64,000 bases of DNA from Procambarus clarkii (Eukaryota > Arthropoda > Malacostraca > Decapoda > Cambaridae). Made by a program: the position numbers and the translations under genes. Of the stretch, positions 31,115-43,649 are shown one piece after another; positions within the stretch are counted from its first letter, which is position 1, and the number at the start of each line of letters is the position of its first letter. A model generated the notes under the pieces. It saw only the letters and a program-made list of their open reading frames with translations, was not told the origin of the DNA and ran no database searches. The stretch spans positions 36,723,665 through 36,787,664 of the forward strand of contig NC_091160.1 in the NCBI RefSeq assembly GCF_040958095.1. The letters are read 5' to 3'.

Positions 31115-34100
31115 GCTGGTGCAGTAGCCCAGCCAGATGGTTCCTTGTCTGCTGCAGCAGTAGCCCAGCCAGATGGTTCCTTGTGTCCTGGTGCAGTAGC
31201 CCAGCCAGATGGTTCCTTGTGTCCTGGAGCTACTGCTCCAGTAGCCAGGTGGTTCCTTGTGTCCTGGGGCTACTGCTCCAGTAGCCAGATGGTTCCTTGT
31301 CTGCTGCAGCAGTAGCCCAGCCAGATGGTTCCTTGTCTGCTGCAGCAGTAGCCCAGCCAGATGGTTCCTTGTGTCCTGGAGCAGTAGCCCAGCCAGATGG
31401 TTCCTTGTGTCCTGGAGCAGTAGCGCAGCCAGATGGTTCCTTGTGTCCTGGAGCAGTAGCGCAGCCAGATGGTTCCTTGTGTCCTGGAGCAGTAGCGCAG
31501 CCAGATGGTTCCTTGTGTCCTGGAGCAGTAGCGCAGCCAGATGGTTCCTTGTGTCCTGGAACAGTAGCGCAGCCAGGTGGTTCCTTGTGTCCTGGAGCAG
31601 TAGCCCAGCCAGATGGTTCCTTGTCTGCTGCAGCAGTAGCCCAGCCAGATGGTTCCTTGTGTCCTGGAGCAGTAGCCCAGCCAGGTGGTTCCTTGTGTCC
31701 TGGAGCAGTAGCGCAGCCAGGTGGTTCCTTGTGTCCTGGAGCAGTAGCCCAGCCAGGTGGTTCCTTGTCTGCTGCAGCAGTAGCCCAGCCAGATGGTTCC
31801 TTGTGTCCTGGAGCAGTAGCGCAGCCAGATGGTTCCTTGTGTCCTGGAGCAGTAGCCCAGCCAGGTGGTTCCTTGTGTCCTGGAGCAGTAGCCCAGCCAG
31901 ATGGTTCCTTGTGTCCTGGAGCAGTAGCGCAGCCAGGTGGTTCCTTGTGTCCTGGAGCAGTAGCCCAGCCAGGTGGTTCCTTGTGTCCTGGAGCAGTAGC
32001 CCAGCCAGATGGTTCCTTGTCTGCTGCAGCAGTAGCCCAGCCAGGTGGTTCCTTGTCTGCTGCAGCAGTAGCCCAGCCAGATGGTTCCTTGTCTGCTGCA
32101 GCAGTAGCCCAGCCAGATGGTTCCTTGTCTGCTGCAGCAGTAGCGCAGCCAGATGGTTCCTTGTCTGCTGCAGCAGTAGCGCAGCCAGGTGGTTCCTTGT
32201 CTGCTGCAGCAGTAGCCCAGCCAGATGGTTCCTTGTCTGCTGCAGCAGTAGCCCAGCCAGATGGTTCCTTGTCTGCTGCAGCAGTAGCGCAGCCAGGTGG
32301 TTCCTTGTGTCCTGGAGCAGTAGCCCAGCCAGATGGTTCCTTGTCTGCTGCAGCAGTAGCCCAGCCAGATGGTTCCTTGTCTGCTGCAGCAGTAGCCCAG
32401 CCAGATGGTTCCTTGTGTCCTGGAGCAGTAGCCCAGCCAGATGGTTCCTTGTCTGCTGCAGCAGTAGCCCAGCCAGATGGTTCCTTGTCTGCTGCAGCAG
32501 TAGCCCAGCCAGATGGTTCCTTGTGTCCTGGAGCAGTAGCCCAGCCAGATGGTTCCTTGTCTGCTGCAGCAGTAGCCCAGCCAGATGGTTCCTTGTCTGC
32601 TGCAGCAGTAGCCCAGCCAGATGGTTCCTTGTCTGCTGCAGCAGTAGCGCAGCCAGATGGTTCCTTGTCTGCTGCAGCAGTAGCCCAGCCAGATGGTTCC
32701 TTGTCTGCTGCAGCAGTAGCCCAGCCAGATGGTTCCTTGTCTGCTGCAGCAGTAGCGCAGCCAGATGGTTCCTTGTGTCCTGGAGCAGTAGCCCAGCCAG
32801 ATGGTTCCTTGTGTCCTGGAGCAGTAGCCCAGCCAGATGGTTCCTTGTGTCCTGGAGCAGTAGCCCAGCCAGATGGTTCCTTGTCTGCTGCAGCAGTAGC
32901 GCAGCCAGATGGTTCCTTGTCTGCTGCAGCAGTAGCCCAGCCAGATGGTTCCTTGTCTGCTGCAGCAGTAGCCCAGCCAGGTGGTTCCTTGTCTGTTGCA
33001 GCAGTAGCGCAGCCAGATGGTTCCTTGTGTCCTGGAGCAGTAGCCCAGCCAGATGGTTCCTTGTGTCCTGGAGCAGTAGCCCAGCCAGATGGTTCCTTGT
33101 GTCCTGGAGCAGTAGCCCAGCCAGATGGTTCCTTGTCTGCTGCAGCAGTAGCGCAGCCAGATGGTTCCTTGTCTGCTGCAGCAGTAGCCCAGCCAGATGG
33201 TTCCTTGTCTGCTGCAGCAGTAGCCCAGCCAGATGGTTCCTTGTCTGCTGCAGCAGTAGCCCAGCCAGGTGGTTCCTTGTGTCCTGGAGCAGTAGCCCAG
33301 CCAGGCGGTTCCTTGTCTGCTGCAGCAGTAGCCCAGCCAGGTGGTTCCTTGTGTCCTGGAGCAGTAGCCCAGCCAGATGGTTCCTTGTGTCCTGGAGCAG
33401 TAGCGCAGCCAGATGGTTCCTTGTGTCCTGGAGCAGTAGCCCAGCCAGGTGGTTCCTTGTGTCCTGGAGCAGTAGCCCAGCCAGGTGGTTCCTTGTGTCC
33501 TGGAGCAGTAGCCCAGCCAGGTGGTTCCTTGTGTCCTGGAGCAGTAGCCCAGCCAGGTGGTTCCTTGTGTCCTGGAGCAGTAGCCCAGCCAGGTGGTTCC
33601 TTGTGTCCTGGAGCAGTAGCCCAGCCAGGTGGTTCCTTGTCTGCTGCAGCAGTAGCCCAGCCAGATGGTTCCTTGTGTCCTGGAGCAGTAGCGCAGCCAG
33701 ATGGTTCCTTGTGTCCTGGAGCAGTAGCCCAGCCAGGTGGTTCCTTGTGTCCTGGAGCAGTAGCCCAGCCAGGTGGTTCCTTGTGTCCTGGAGCAGTAGC
33801 CCAGCCAGGTGGTTCCTTGTCTGCTGCAGCAGTAGCCCAGCCAGATGGTTCCTTGTGTCCTGGAGCAGTAGCGCAGCCAGATGGTTCCTTGTCTGCTGCA
33901 GCAGTAGCCCAGCCAGATGGTTCCTTGTCTGCTGCAGCAGTAGCCCAGCCAGATGGTTCCTTGTGTCCTGGAGCAGTAGCGCAGCCAGATGGTTCCTTGT
34001 GTCCTGAAGCAGTAGCCCAGCCAGATGGTTCCTTGTGTCCTGGAGCAGTAGCGCAGCCAGATGGTTCCTTGTGTCCTGGAGCAGTAGCGCAGCCAGATGG

Positions 34101-34830
34101 TTCCTTGTGTCCTGGAGCAGTAGCGCAGCCAGATGGTTCCTTGTGTCCTGGAGCAGTAGCCCAGCCAGATGGTTCCTTGTGTCCTGGAGCAGTAGCGCAG
34201 CCAGATGGTTCCTTGTGTCCTGGAGCAGTAGCCCAGCCAGATGGTTCCTTGTGTCCTGGAGCAGTAGCGCAGCCAGATGGTTCCTTGTGTCCTGGAGCAG
34301 TAGCGCAGCCAGATGGTTCCTTGTGTCCTGGAGCAGTAGCGCAGCCAGGTGGTTCCTTGTGTCCTGGTGCAGTAGCGCAGCCAGATGGTTCCTTGTGTCC
34401 TGGAGCAGTAGCGCAGCCAGATGGTTCCTTGTGTCCTGGAGCAGTAGCCCAGCCAGATGGTTCGTTGTGTCCTGGAGCAGTAGCGCAGCCAGATGGTTCC
34501 TTGTGTCCTGGTGCAGTAGCGCAGCCAGATGGTTCCTTGTGTCCTGGAGCAGCAGCGCAGCCAGGTGGTTCCTTGTGTCCTGGAGCAGTAGCCCAGCCAG
34601 GTGGTTCCTTGTGTCCTGGAGCAGTAGCGCAGCCAGGTGGTTCCTTGTGTCCTGGAGCAGTAGCGCAGCCAGATGGTTCCTTGTGTCCTGGAGCAGTAGC
34701 GCAGCCAGGTGGTTCCTTGTGTCCTGGAGCAGTAGCCCAGCCAGGTGGTTCCTTGTGTCCTGGAGCAGTAGCCCAGCCAGGTGGTTCCTTGTCTGCTGCA
34801 GCAGTAGCCCAGCCAGGTGGTTCCTTGTGT
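31115..34830. repeat. 36-bp minisatellite, about 103 copies
   Basis: The unit is gcagtagcccagccagatgg, ttccttgtgtcctgga. Three variable sites recur in combination: ccc/gcg, agatgg/aggtgg, and gtgtcctgga/gtctgctgca. The first units (31115-31300) are more diverged and include an inverted-looking gagctactgctccagtagcc. The unit has no stop in two frames, giving spurious frames of more than 900 codons. Confidence 0.97.
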
Positions 34831-36380
34831 CCGTCGTCCCAGCTCTTAAGACTTCACCTTCAGTACCTGAGACTTACACTTTGATCAAGTCTTCCTACAG
34901 TTTTTTGCAAGCATGTTCTCATCCCCTTCAGCTTCGTGGCACCATACACGAGCCTCGCCGTGAAGGAGCCAGTCCCCAGATGATTCACCATCATCACACT
35001 CTCGAAGATGACTCTTCTAGTCAGTTTCCCTCACCTTAACAATCTCTCCCCTCACGATGACTCCACCTTCTACCACCCTGGCATTTCCTTGTCCAGTGAA
35101 GCAGATTTTGTATTTTGTTCTTTAGGACTTCCGAGTGACGTCTTATGCAAGTGACGCATCTGAAAGAACGAATGCGCATGTAAGCGTGTCTGAAAATTAT
35201 TATGTATTGCATCTACTGCTAGCAGTCTAGTGGTAAACCTGAGACATACCACAGAATTGATGGATTGATGAAGATTAAGCCACCCGAGAGGTGGCACGGG
35301 CATGAATAGCTCATAAGTGGTAGATTTTTTGGAGTGAATGTGATCGTTGGTCGTGAATGTAACATACCACAGGTTTATCTATGTAGAAAGATATGTAACT
35401 TCACTTATTTCGTTGTATGGGGTGTGCATGGAGACGGGCATCACTGTGACAACTATGGTTGTGAAAGTGAGGTGAGGTAACCCTTGGCTGGTGAGGCTGC
35501 TCTTCCCGCCAGAAGTGCGCTATGCTGCCGGAGTCGCTGCTCTGACCCGCTTGTGTCCGCCTCCTGCACACACGCCACGCTTCCTCACACATCTTGCCTC
35601 TCATATATTGGAGCACACACCACTGAACCGGCACAACCGCCACTGGTAAGAGGAACTGACAAGTATTGTGGTAACAGCGCAGGAGTAATGAGACAACTAG
35701 AGGTGCTAGATGAAAGACTTCGGACCAGACAACTTATCACCATGGATGTGGCAAGAAGCGGAGGGGAAGTTGCCAGGCAGATGGAAGACGACATATGTTA
35801 GCAGTATAAAATAAAGGAGTCAATCGGGAGGTGTTACGGGCTCACCATAGCCAGTGCTACTTTGGAATTTTTGTTCAGAGTAGCTGAATCTAAAACAACA
35901 ACAGCAGGAGGTGTTTACGGTTATTCATGCCCGTGAAACCTCTTGGGAAGCTTAATCTTTATCAATCATCAATCAATCAGGAGGTGTAACATTTCCGACC
36001 AGTGACACAGACAAGCATTCCCTGCAAAGTACTTCAACTGACAGTTAGAATAATACCAGTAGAGCATGTAGAGAGTGTCAGGCGTAAAGCCAGCACCCAG
36101 CACAACCGTGGTCATGGGAAATCAGCTTACAGGTTCCAGAAGATGAGAGGAACTCTCTAAACTGTGGAAAACTGCCCGCCAGACCACTGGAACATTATCT
36201 AAGACAGTGTAGAGTTACAAAGCCAATATGAGTGAAACTGGGATTTAACAGAGCAGAAGTTGTTAAACACATTTGACATAATCTTACTGAAGCAAACATA
36301 CGAGTCATATATACTCATACTCGGCCTGAGTAAGACAGAAACGAGTAACAGTTAGTGGGCCAGCCAAAGGCGTGGGGCCC
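34831..36380. other. Intergenic, with two repeat scraps
   Basis: At 35255-35330 a plus copy of family S3 (gatgaagattaagccacccg, gtggcacgggcatgaatagc), and at 35835-35985 the S6 block (gggctcaccatagccagtgc) followed by an inverted S3 scrap. No gene is supported. Confidence 0.55.
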
Positions 36381-36387
36381 GCGCACC

Positions 36388-36475
36388 GAATATCTTATCT
36401 TGAGGTTATCTTGAGATGATTTCTGGGCTTTTTAGTGTCCCCGCGGCCCGGTCCTCGACCAGACCTCCACCCCAA
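36388..36475 (-). mobile_element. 3' part of tRNA-derived SINE family S4
   Basis: Plus reads cttgaggttatcttgagatg, then gtgtccccgcggcccggtcc, the reverse of the 3' end of the full copy at 53.30-53.54 kb. Confidence 0.8.
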
Positions 36476-36777
36476 GGATATCCGTAACAAAATAACTTTT
36501 GGGAAGGGAAAGTGTGGGTATAAGTAATGTACTGGAGCCCTATAGAACTAATTGATAACAATAAGATATAACCGAGAAGGATGGGCACAAGAGGCAACAT
36601 TTCTACACTACCTGCCAAAAAGTCTTTGTCAGTGCCATATAAAAGAACACTAAACGACACAAATCAACATAAAATAGTACTTTCATAATTCATAACAAAT
36701 TATGAATAAAAATTATTACTTAGAGCCCTTGTAGTGATAACTGCGTAATTTTTAAATACTTTGTAATGATTGTAAAA

Positions 36778-36896
<119 letters not shown>

Positions 36897-36984
36897 GCCA
36901 CCCCCCGCACGTTTAGCATGATGATGGAGGGTGTGGAGCGCGTGTTTTGGTGCGTCATTTGGATAGGTGCTTATGTAAGAGGTT

Positions 36985-38750
36985 ACGCCTGGCATCGCTG
37001 CCACCTCCAGACCACGCCTGGCATCGCTGCCACCTCCAGACCACGCCTGGCATCGCTGCCACCTCCAGACCACGCCTGGCATCGCTGCCACCTCCAGACC
37101 ACGCCTGGCATCGCCGCCACCTCCAGACCACGCCTGGCATCGCCGCCACCTCATGACCACGCCTGGCATCGCCGCCACCTCATGACCACGCCTGGCAGCG
37201 CCGCCACCTCCAGACCACGCCTGGCATCGCCGCCACCTCCAGACCACGCCTGGCATCGCCGCCACCTCATGACCACGCCTGGCAGCGCTGCCACCTCCAG
37301 ACCACGCCTGGCAGCGCCGCCACCTCATGACCACGCCTGGCAGCGCCGCCACCTCCAGACCACGCCTGGCAGCGCCGCCACCTCCAGACCACGCCTGGCA
37401 GCGCCGCCACCTCCAGACCACGCCTGGCATCGCCGCCACCTCCAGACCACGCCTGGCATCGCTGCCACCTCCAGACCACGCCTGGCATCGCCGCCACCTC
37501 CAGACCACGCCTGGCATCGCCGCCACCTCCAGACCACGCCTGGCATCGCTGCCACCTCCAGACCACGCCTGGCATCGCCGCCACCTCCAGACCACGCCTG
37601 GCATCGCCGCCACCTCCAGACCACGCCTGGCATCGCCGCCACCTCCAGACCACGCCTGGCATCGCCGCCACCTCATGACCACGCCTGGCAGCGCTGCCAC
37701 CTCCAGACCACGCCTGGCATCGCTGCCACCTCCAGACCACGCCTGGCAGCGCTGCCACCTCCAGACCACGCCTGGCAACGCTGCCACCTCCAGACCACGC
37801 CTGGCATCGCCGCCACCTCCAGACCACGCCTGGCAGCGCCGCCACCTCCAGACCACGCCTGGCATCGCCGCCACCTCCAGACCACGCCTGGCATCGCTGC
37901 CACCTCCAGACCACGCCTGGCAACGCTGCCACCTCCAGACCACGCCTGGCATCGCTGCCACCTCCAGACCACGCCTGGCAGCGCCGCCACCTCCAGACCA
38001 CGCCTGGCAGCGCCGCCACCTCCAGACCACGCCTGGCATCGCCGCCACCTCCAGACCACGCCTGGCATCGCTGCCACCTCCAGACCACGCCTGGCAACGC
38101 TGCCACCTCCAGACCACGCCTGGCATCGCTGCCACCTCCAGACCACGCCTGGCAGCGCCGCCACCTCCAGACCACGCCTGGCAGCGCCGCCACCTCCAGA
38201 CCACGCCTGGCAGCGCTGCCACCTCCAGACCACGCCTGGCAGCGCTGCCACCTCCAGACCACGCCTGGCAGCGCTGCCACCTCCAGACCACGCCTGGCAG
38301 CGCTTCCACCTCGAGACCACGCCTGGCAGCGCCGCCACCTCCAGACCACGCCTGGCAACGCCGCCACCTCCAGACCACGCCTGGCAGCGCCGCCACCTCC
38401 AGACCACGCCTGGCAACGCCGCCACCTCCAGACCACGCCTGGCAGCGCCGCCACCTCCAGACCACGCCTGGCAACGCCGCCACCTCCAGACCACGCCTGG
38501 CAGCGCCGCCACCTCCAGACCACGCCTGGCAGCGCCGCCACCTCCAGACCACGCCTGGCAACGCCGCCACCTCGAGACCACGCCTGGCAACGCCGCCACC
38601 TCCAGACCACGCCTGGCAGCGCCGCCACCTCCAGACCACGCCTGGCAACGCCGCCACCTCCAGACCACGCCTGGCAGCGCTACCACCTCCAGACCACGCC
38701 TGGCAACGCCGCCACCTCCAGACCACGCCTGGCAACGCCGCCACCTCCAG
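36985..38750. repeat. 29-bp minisatellite, about 61 copies
   Basis: The unit is ccacgcctggcatcgctgcc plus acctccaga, with variants atc/agc/aac, gctg/gccg and tccag/tcatg/tcgag. The period is not a multiple of three, but no frame of the unit has a stop, so all six frames stay open (up to about 700 codons). There is no coding evidence. Confidence 0.97.
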
Positions 38751-38751
38751 A

Positions 38752-38801
38752 CAGATTGTATTTTGTCTAGCTGTGACCACAGCTAGACAAAATACAATCT
38801 G
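38752..38801. repeat. 50-bp near-perfect palindrome
   Basis: 24-bp arms cagattgtattttgtctagc(tgtg) are exact reverse complements around a 2-bp ac centre, directly at the end of the 29-bp array. Confidence 0.95.
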
Positions 38802-38974
38802 CACTCTTTTTGACTTCATCTATTCTTCTATTTTTTTAATATAAATATATAAAAATAAACAATCCCGACGAGGAGTCGTTGTTACAGTTCTGAATTCGTG
38901 TCCAATACATATGGAGTTAAAAGTTAACAGGGAACACTTACCTCGCCAATCCTCCAACATTTAGACGGAGTGTT

Positions 38975-39070
38975 GCCCGAAACGCTGTTCGCGTTAGTGG
39001 CTTTGCAACAATATCAGAATGTTATATACTCTCACAACCCAATGTTCCTTCTTTTATATAAATAATTAAA
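38975..39070 (+). mobile_element. LINE 3' UTR end
   Basis: Shares tgcccgaaacgctgttcgcg-type sequence, gtggcttt, and cccaatgttccttcttttat plus a taaataatt tail with the LINE end at 4.49-4.61 kb. Confidence 0.6.
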
Positions 39071-39450
39071 TCCGTGTACCAACTGTGAGCGCCATCTGTG
39101 GCCATGGTGGCAAGTTAAGCTCGTGCCTTGAGGGTGATTTGCACTCCTTCAGTGATCTCTCGACCTCGACGGGAGGATCTGCATCCCACCCATCCCACAC
39201 ACACAAAGCCAAAACCTTGGAAGAGCAGAAAAGCAACAATAGAAGTGTTTGAAAAAATATAGTGACTGCACTCACGGTGCTTTTAAAAGGTTCTCTACAG
39301 CATTTATTGAACAATTGAGAGAAACGCCCAGTATTGTGCCCCGACCACCGAGACACTCACACTCCGTCTCCCTCAACACACATTTACACCTTCCACACAC
39401 ACACACACTTCCCCCCTTTCCCTACCCATACACTCCCCCTCCTATACCTT

Positions 39451-39453
<3 letters not shown>

Positions 39454-39539
<86 letters not shown>
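39454..39539. repeat. (AC)n microsatellite
   Basis: About 43 dinucleotides abut the truncated 5' end of the next LINE fragment. 39071-39453 is unassigned. Confidence 0.97.
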
Positions 39540-39543
<4 letters not shown>

Positions 39544-39975
39544 GCGACGAGGCTTGTCCCAGAGTTACGAGGGATGGGATATGAAGAGCGGCTGAAGGAA
39601 CTGAACCTAACGACACTAGAGAGAAGAAGGGAGAGAGGAGATATGATAGGGACATATAAAATACTCAGGGGAATTGATAAAGTGGAAATAGATGAAATGT
39701 TCACACGTAATAATAACAGAACGAGGGGACATGGGTGGAAACTGGAAACTCAGATGAGTCACAGAGATGTTAGGAAGTTTTCTTTTAGCGTGAGAGTAGT
39801 AGAAAAATGGAATGCACTTGGGGAACAGGTTGTGGAAGCAAATACTATTCATACTTTTAAAACTAGGTATGATAGGGAAATGGGACAGGAGTCATTGCTG
39901 TAAACAACCGATAGCTAGAAAGGCGGGATCCAAGAGTCAATGCTCGATCCTGCAAGCACATATAGGTGAGTACAT
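39540..39975 (+). pseudogene. LINE L1c: reverse-transcriptase C-terminus and 3' end
   Basis: An open frame begins inside the AC tract and reads FATRLVPELRGMGYEERLKE, GDMIGTYKILRGIDKVEID and VRKFSFSVRVVEKWNALGEQ to a natural stop after ESLL. This is the C-terminal region of CR1/Jockey-type proteins. The 5' end is truncated. The 3' end reads tgctcgatcctgcaagcaca, then tataggtgagtaca repeats. Confidence 0.8.
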
Positions 39976-39982
39976 ATAGGTG

Positions 39983-40015
<33 letters not shown>

Positions 40016-40246
40016 TCACACACATACATACAGAGACGTTAGAAGGAACCTTTTCAGTGTCAGAGTAGTTAACGGATGGAATGCATTAGGCAGTGATGTG
40101 GTGGAGGCTGACTCCATACACAGTTTCAAATGCAGATATGACAGAGCCCAGTAGGCTCAGGAATCTGTACACCAGTTGGTTGACAGTTGAGAGGCGGGAC
40201 CACAGAGCCAAAGCTCAACCCCCACAAGCACAAATGGGGGAGTACA

Positions 40247-40277
<31 letters not shown>

Positions 40278-40285
40278 CATGATCC
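39976..40285 (+). mobile_element. Second LINE L1c 3' end flanked by AC repeats
   Basis: From (AC)n at 39989-40012 it passes to VRRNLFSVRVVNGWNALGSD and HSFKCRYDRA, then gcgggaccacagagccaaag, and ends in another (AC)n at 40247-40278. Confidence 0.75.
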
Positions 40286-42397
40286 TAGCGTAACCTTGCT
40301 AAGCGTGACCCTTAATTCTAGCCAGGCTTGCGTTACGGTGGCGGCTCACTGCATGAACATGGCGTAATACTCAATTAATTAATTGATTTGTTGCGTTGAA
40401 TTAGCATGAAGGGCGATCAGGACGGCCTTTGTGTAAGCAGGAATATATATTTATGTAGAGGGCAGATATGTAGTTGAGTAGCTGACCGCCAGTGGTCTCT
40501 GGGTCTAGAGCGTCCACTATGAACAATGATGTAGGTCCTCAGTGCCCCTAGAGTCTCTGAGGTGAGAGCATGTCACGAGTTGCTGCGACCTCCAGATGAC
40601 CCGGGCTGGTACTCTAACAAGGTATTTGTGTTGTTTGTGATGATAATTGGGCTGCACGAAGATACACAAACAGTAGACTGACTACGTAACTATTTTGAGT
40701 GGCGGTCAAATACAGCGGTGGCAGGCCATTGGCTCTTCAGGTAACTATGATAATTATATATTTTTGGTTATATTTCCCGCGATTTACACGTATTTTGTCT
40801 ATAAATAACTTTATAGGAATAGAAATAAATGATTTTTGTTTAACTTTCAATGCTGAAAGGGAGGGAGGAGACGGCACAATGGTCGCTACCTTGCAAACAC
40901 TTGAGACAAATGTGCTTACATCTTATCTGCCCAACCTGGGAATCGAACCCCATGCCAATATGTGTGAGCCGATTGTGCCCGCCTCAGTCCCTCCCCCTCC
41001 TCTGACCTCTCCCTACATTGTTACTAATTGACACGAGGAACTCACCGCTCCTGTGCCAGGTAAGTCCACTACGGGCTCACCATAGCCCTTGCTACTTGCC
41101 CCGCTCCTGTGCCAGGTAAGTTACGGGCTCACCATAGCCCGTGCTACTTGGAACTTGTTCTGAGTAGCTAAATCTATGACAACAACAACGAGGAACTGTC
41201 ACCTAGCTAATATTTTGAGTAACAGGAGTTCATTGACAGGATTGAGGCGTTTCAACGGGGCACCGTTCTGGGGTACATTTACCGGATGTGTCGTGTTGAA
41301 GCAAGACTTGCGTCAATCACAACAGGAAGCGCGTCAGGACATTTCTTAAGCTGCCTCAGCCCTTTAAGACCTGACTGGAGGTGGTGGTGTTGCAGCCTCG
41401 GTGATGAGAGAGACCCTGTCGAGGTCCACCTCTTCATGACTCGAGGGAGTGTGAGGTGGTCGCCGCTACAGGTCACTGCCATACCCGCGTTCGTGCGTCA
41501 GACTGCGTTCGCTTTTGCACAAATGCTTGTGTTATGAGGTGGAATGACATTCCTCGTCCAAAGCCCAGGGCTACTAGACTAGCACTATAGTCTTCACGGA
41601 CGGTGCTCCCCTAAGGGCAACTTTTCTTTTATATTATAGCTTGGTATTTTAGTGCAAGAAAAATCCCGTCGCTAGTGTACGAGTGATTAACTAGCCTCAG
41701 TGTTACTATGGCGACAAGTAGTTCGATAGTTACGCGACGTGTAGTTCAATAAAGAAGCAGGCTCTTGGCCTGCGCAGAGTACACTAGTAACTAGTGAATA
41801 ATTCCACAGGTAAGACCAAGTATGATGTATGGTAAGAATCAGGAGGGACTTGTATATTTATTTATATACAAGAATATACACTGAGTTTGTGAGAGAACAT
41901 TTGTGTTCTTACATTCTTGCTAAGCCACTGACACGCATAGTTCTTCGGGCAGGTTCGTTTCATATTAATTGTAAATTGTCATTTACTGTTGTGTTTTGAA
42001 TTTATTTATTTACATTTAATTTTGTGTAGAATCGTTCTTACAGAAGGACTGTAATAAGGTTCTGGGTGTGTCCACAACCACCCTTGACCCCGTGCATTGA
42101 CCCCATAACTATGCAGGGAAAATTACAATGGTGCCACTTTCTCACGTGATTAAAGTTCCACCCTTCAGAACACTGCCCTCCCCCCCCTCCTCCTCCAAGT
42201 GCTTAATGTCCCCCCTCAGTACACCGTGTTACCACTCCTCCCCCCCGTGGTTAAGGTTACCTTGTGTTCTGCCTAAAGGTAATCATGTCTAGCAACATTT
42301 TCTTCGAGAGAAATAAAATACAAAACATTAACCAAACCTGGTTAAGCATGTGAGAAGGAGCGAGAACACGGGTCTGGGGTAGGAAGACACTATCTCA
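40286..42397. other. Intergenic, mostly unassigned
   Basis: A minus-strand tRNA-like B box (plus: gggaatcgaaccccatgcc) lies at about 40938. Two neighbouring copies of the S6 block (cgggctcaccatagcccttg and cgggctcaccatagcccgtg) lie at 41068-41190. An open minus frame at 41279-41482 has no family I recognise. Confidence 0.5.
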
Positions 42398-42560
42398 TGA
42401 TTGATTGATGAAGATTAAGCCACCCAAAAGGTGGCACGGGCATGAATAGCCCGTAAGTGGTGGCCCTTTTGAGCCATTACCAGTATCAAGAGCACAAACT
42501 GGAGATCTGTGGAGGCGCGACTGCACCCTGCGTGACGGGAGATGTCTCCCCGACCAAATA
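42398..42560 (+). mobile_element. Repeat family S3
   Basis: Contains gattgatgaagattaagcca, gtggcacgggcatgaatagc and gagccattaccagtatcaag, almost identical to 62.11-62.26 kb. Confidence 0.75.
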
Positions 42561-42574
42561 GTGACCAAATGGTC

Positions 42575-42740
42575 ACTATCTGCGCCAAGCCATTACGACT
42601 ATATAGCAATGGGAATGGATCAGAATAACGATTTGGGATGGGACGGTGGGAAGGAATGGTGCCCAACCACTTGTGGATGTTCGGGGATTGAACGCCAACC
42701 TGGATGACGCGAGACCGTCGCTCTACCGTCCAGCCCAAGG
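42575..42740 (-). mobile_element. SINE family S1
   Basis: Minus copy (plus: gccaagccattacgactata, then cggggattgaacgccaacct, then gaccgtcgctctaccgtcca). Retains both pol III box-like elements. Confidence 0.78.
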
Positions 42741-42768
42741 TCGAGTCAAAATAAAATTTGGTGTAGCC

Positions 42769-42895
42769 GGTGGGGGGGGGGGGGGGGGTTGTGGCAGCCT
42801 TCGTCACAGTTTCACAACACCTCCAGCCATCACGACACCTCCAGCCATCACAACACCTCCAGCCATCACGACACCTCCAGCCATCTCTCACACCT
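42769..42895. repeat. G20 run and 18-bp tandem repeat
   Basis: A 20-base G homopolymer at 42769-42788, then about five copies of acacctccagccatcacg. Confidence 0.92.
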
Positions 42896-43308
42896 CAAAC
42901 TGTATCAAAACAATTTTCCGCATTTCTTTGGCCAATCTTGTTCAAAGATAGAAGAGAAAGTACTTGGGTGGAGTTTGTTCAGTCTGGCCTTAACTTTGGC
43001 CAGAGGCGCGCGCGCGGGTTATCCAGAATGTTCCTTTATCAACTATTTGCTCCATAGAATATGAATTACAACTATCTACTGTACTGGTATAATTAGAGGG
43101 GTAGAAATAGACTAAGGTACTAGTACATACATACATACAACTCTATATCTTTGCGATGTATTTTATCTGAAATAAAGAAGAAACTGTATTATTAATTACC
43201 AACACACACGAGGTAATTAGGGCTAAACACACACACACACACACACACGAAAATGAAAGATTTTAACCGTAAGGGATCTATAACACCTTAATATGGGAGT
43301 TGGTATCT

Positions 43309-43470
43309 CGCCTCACACAGTGCCTCACACAGTGCCTCACACAGTGCCTCACACAGTGCCTCACACAGTGCCTCACACAGTGCCTCACACAGTGTCTCAC
43401 ACAGTGCCTCACACAGTGCCTCACACAGTGCCTCACACAGTGCCTCACACAGTGCCTCACACAGTGCCTC
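43309..43470. repeat. 12-bp tandem repeat, about 13 copies
   Basis: The unit is cctcacacagtg. An (AC)n tract lies just upstream at 43227-43248. Confidence 0.95.
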
Positions 43471-43649
43471 CACTAAAGCTTGGCAGATATTGTGATACAT
43501 GTTGCCTTAAGTTGTCTTTTGTGTTACAAATTTTGTGATCCCTTCTTTTCCTTTGTCTTCCTTTGTGTTACTTTTTTTTCTATATGGCCATGTCTTATTT
43601 CTTGGGCTGCAACACATCGGTTTGTTTAACCTTAGCTTGTGTTATACTG

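Noticed and set aside
31257..35039. Open frames of about 900 and 1200 codons reading SSSPARWFLV-like and VAQPDGSLCPGA-like repeats
   Set aside because: They are a 36-bp minisatellite whose unit lacks stops. Two overlapping frames are equally open, with no signal peptide, splice sites or non-repeat coding part.
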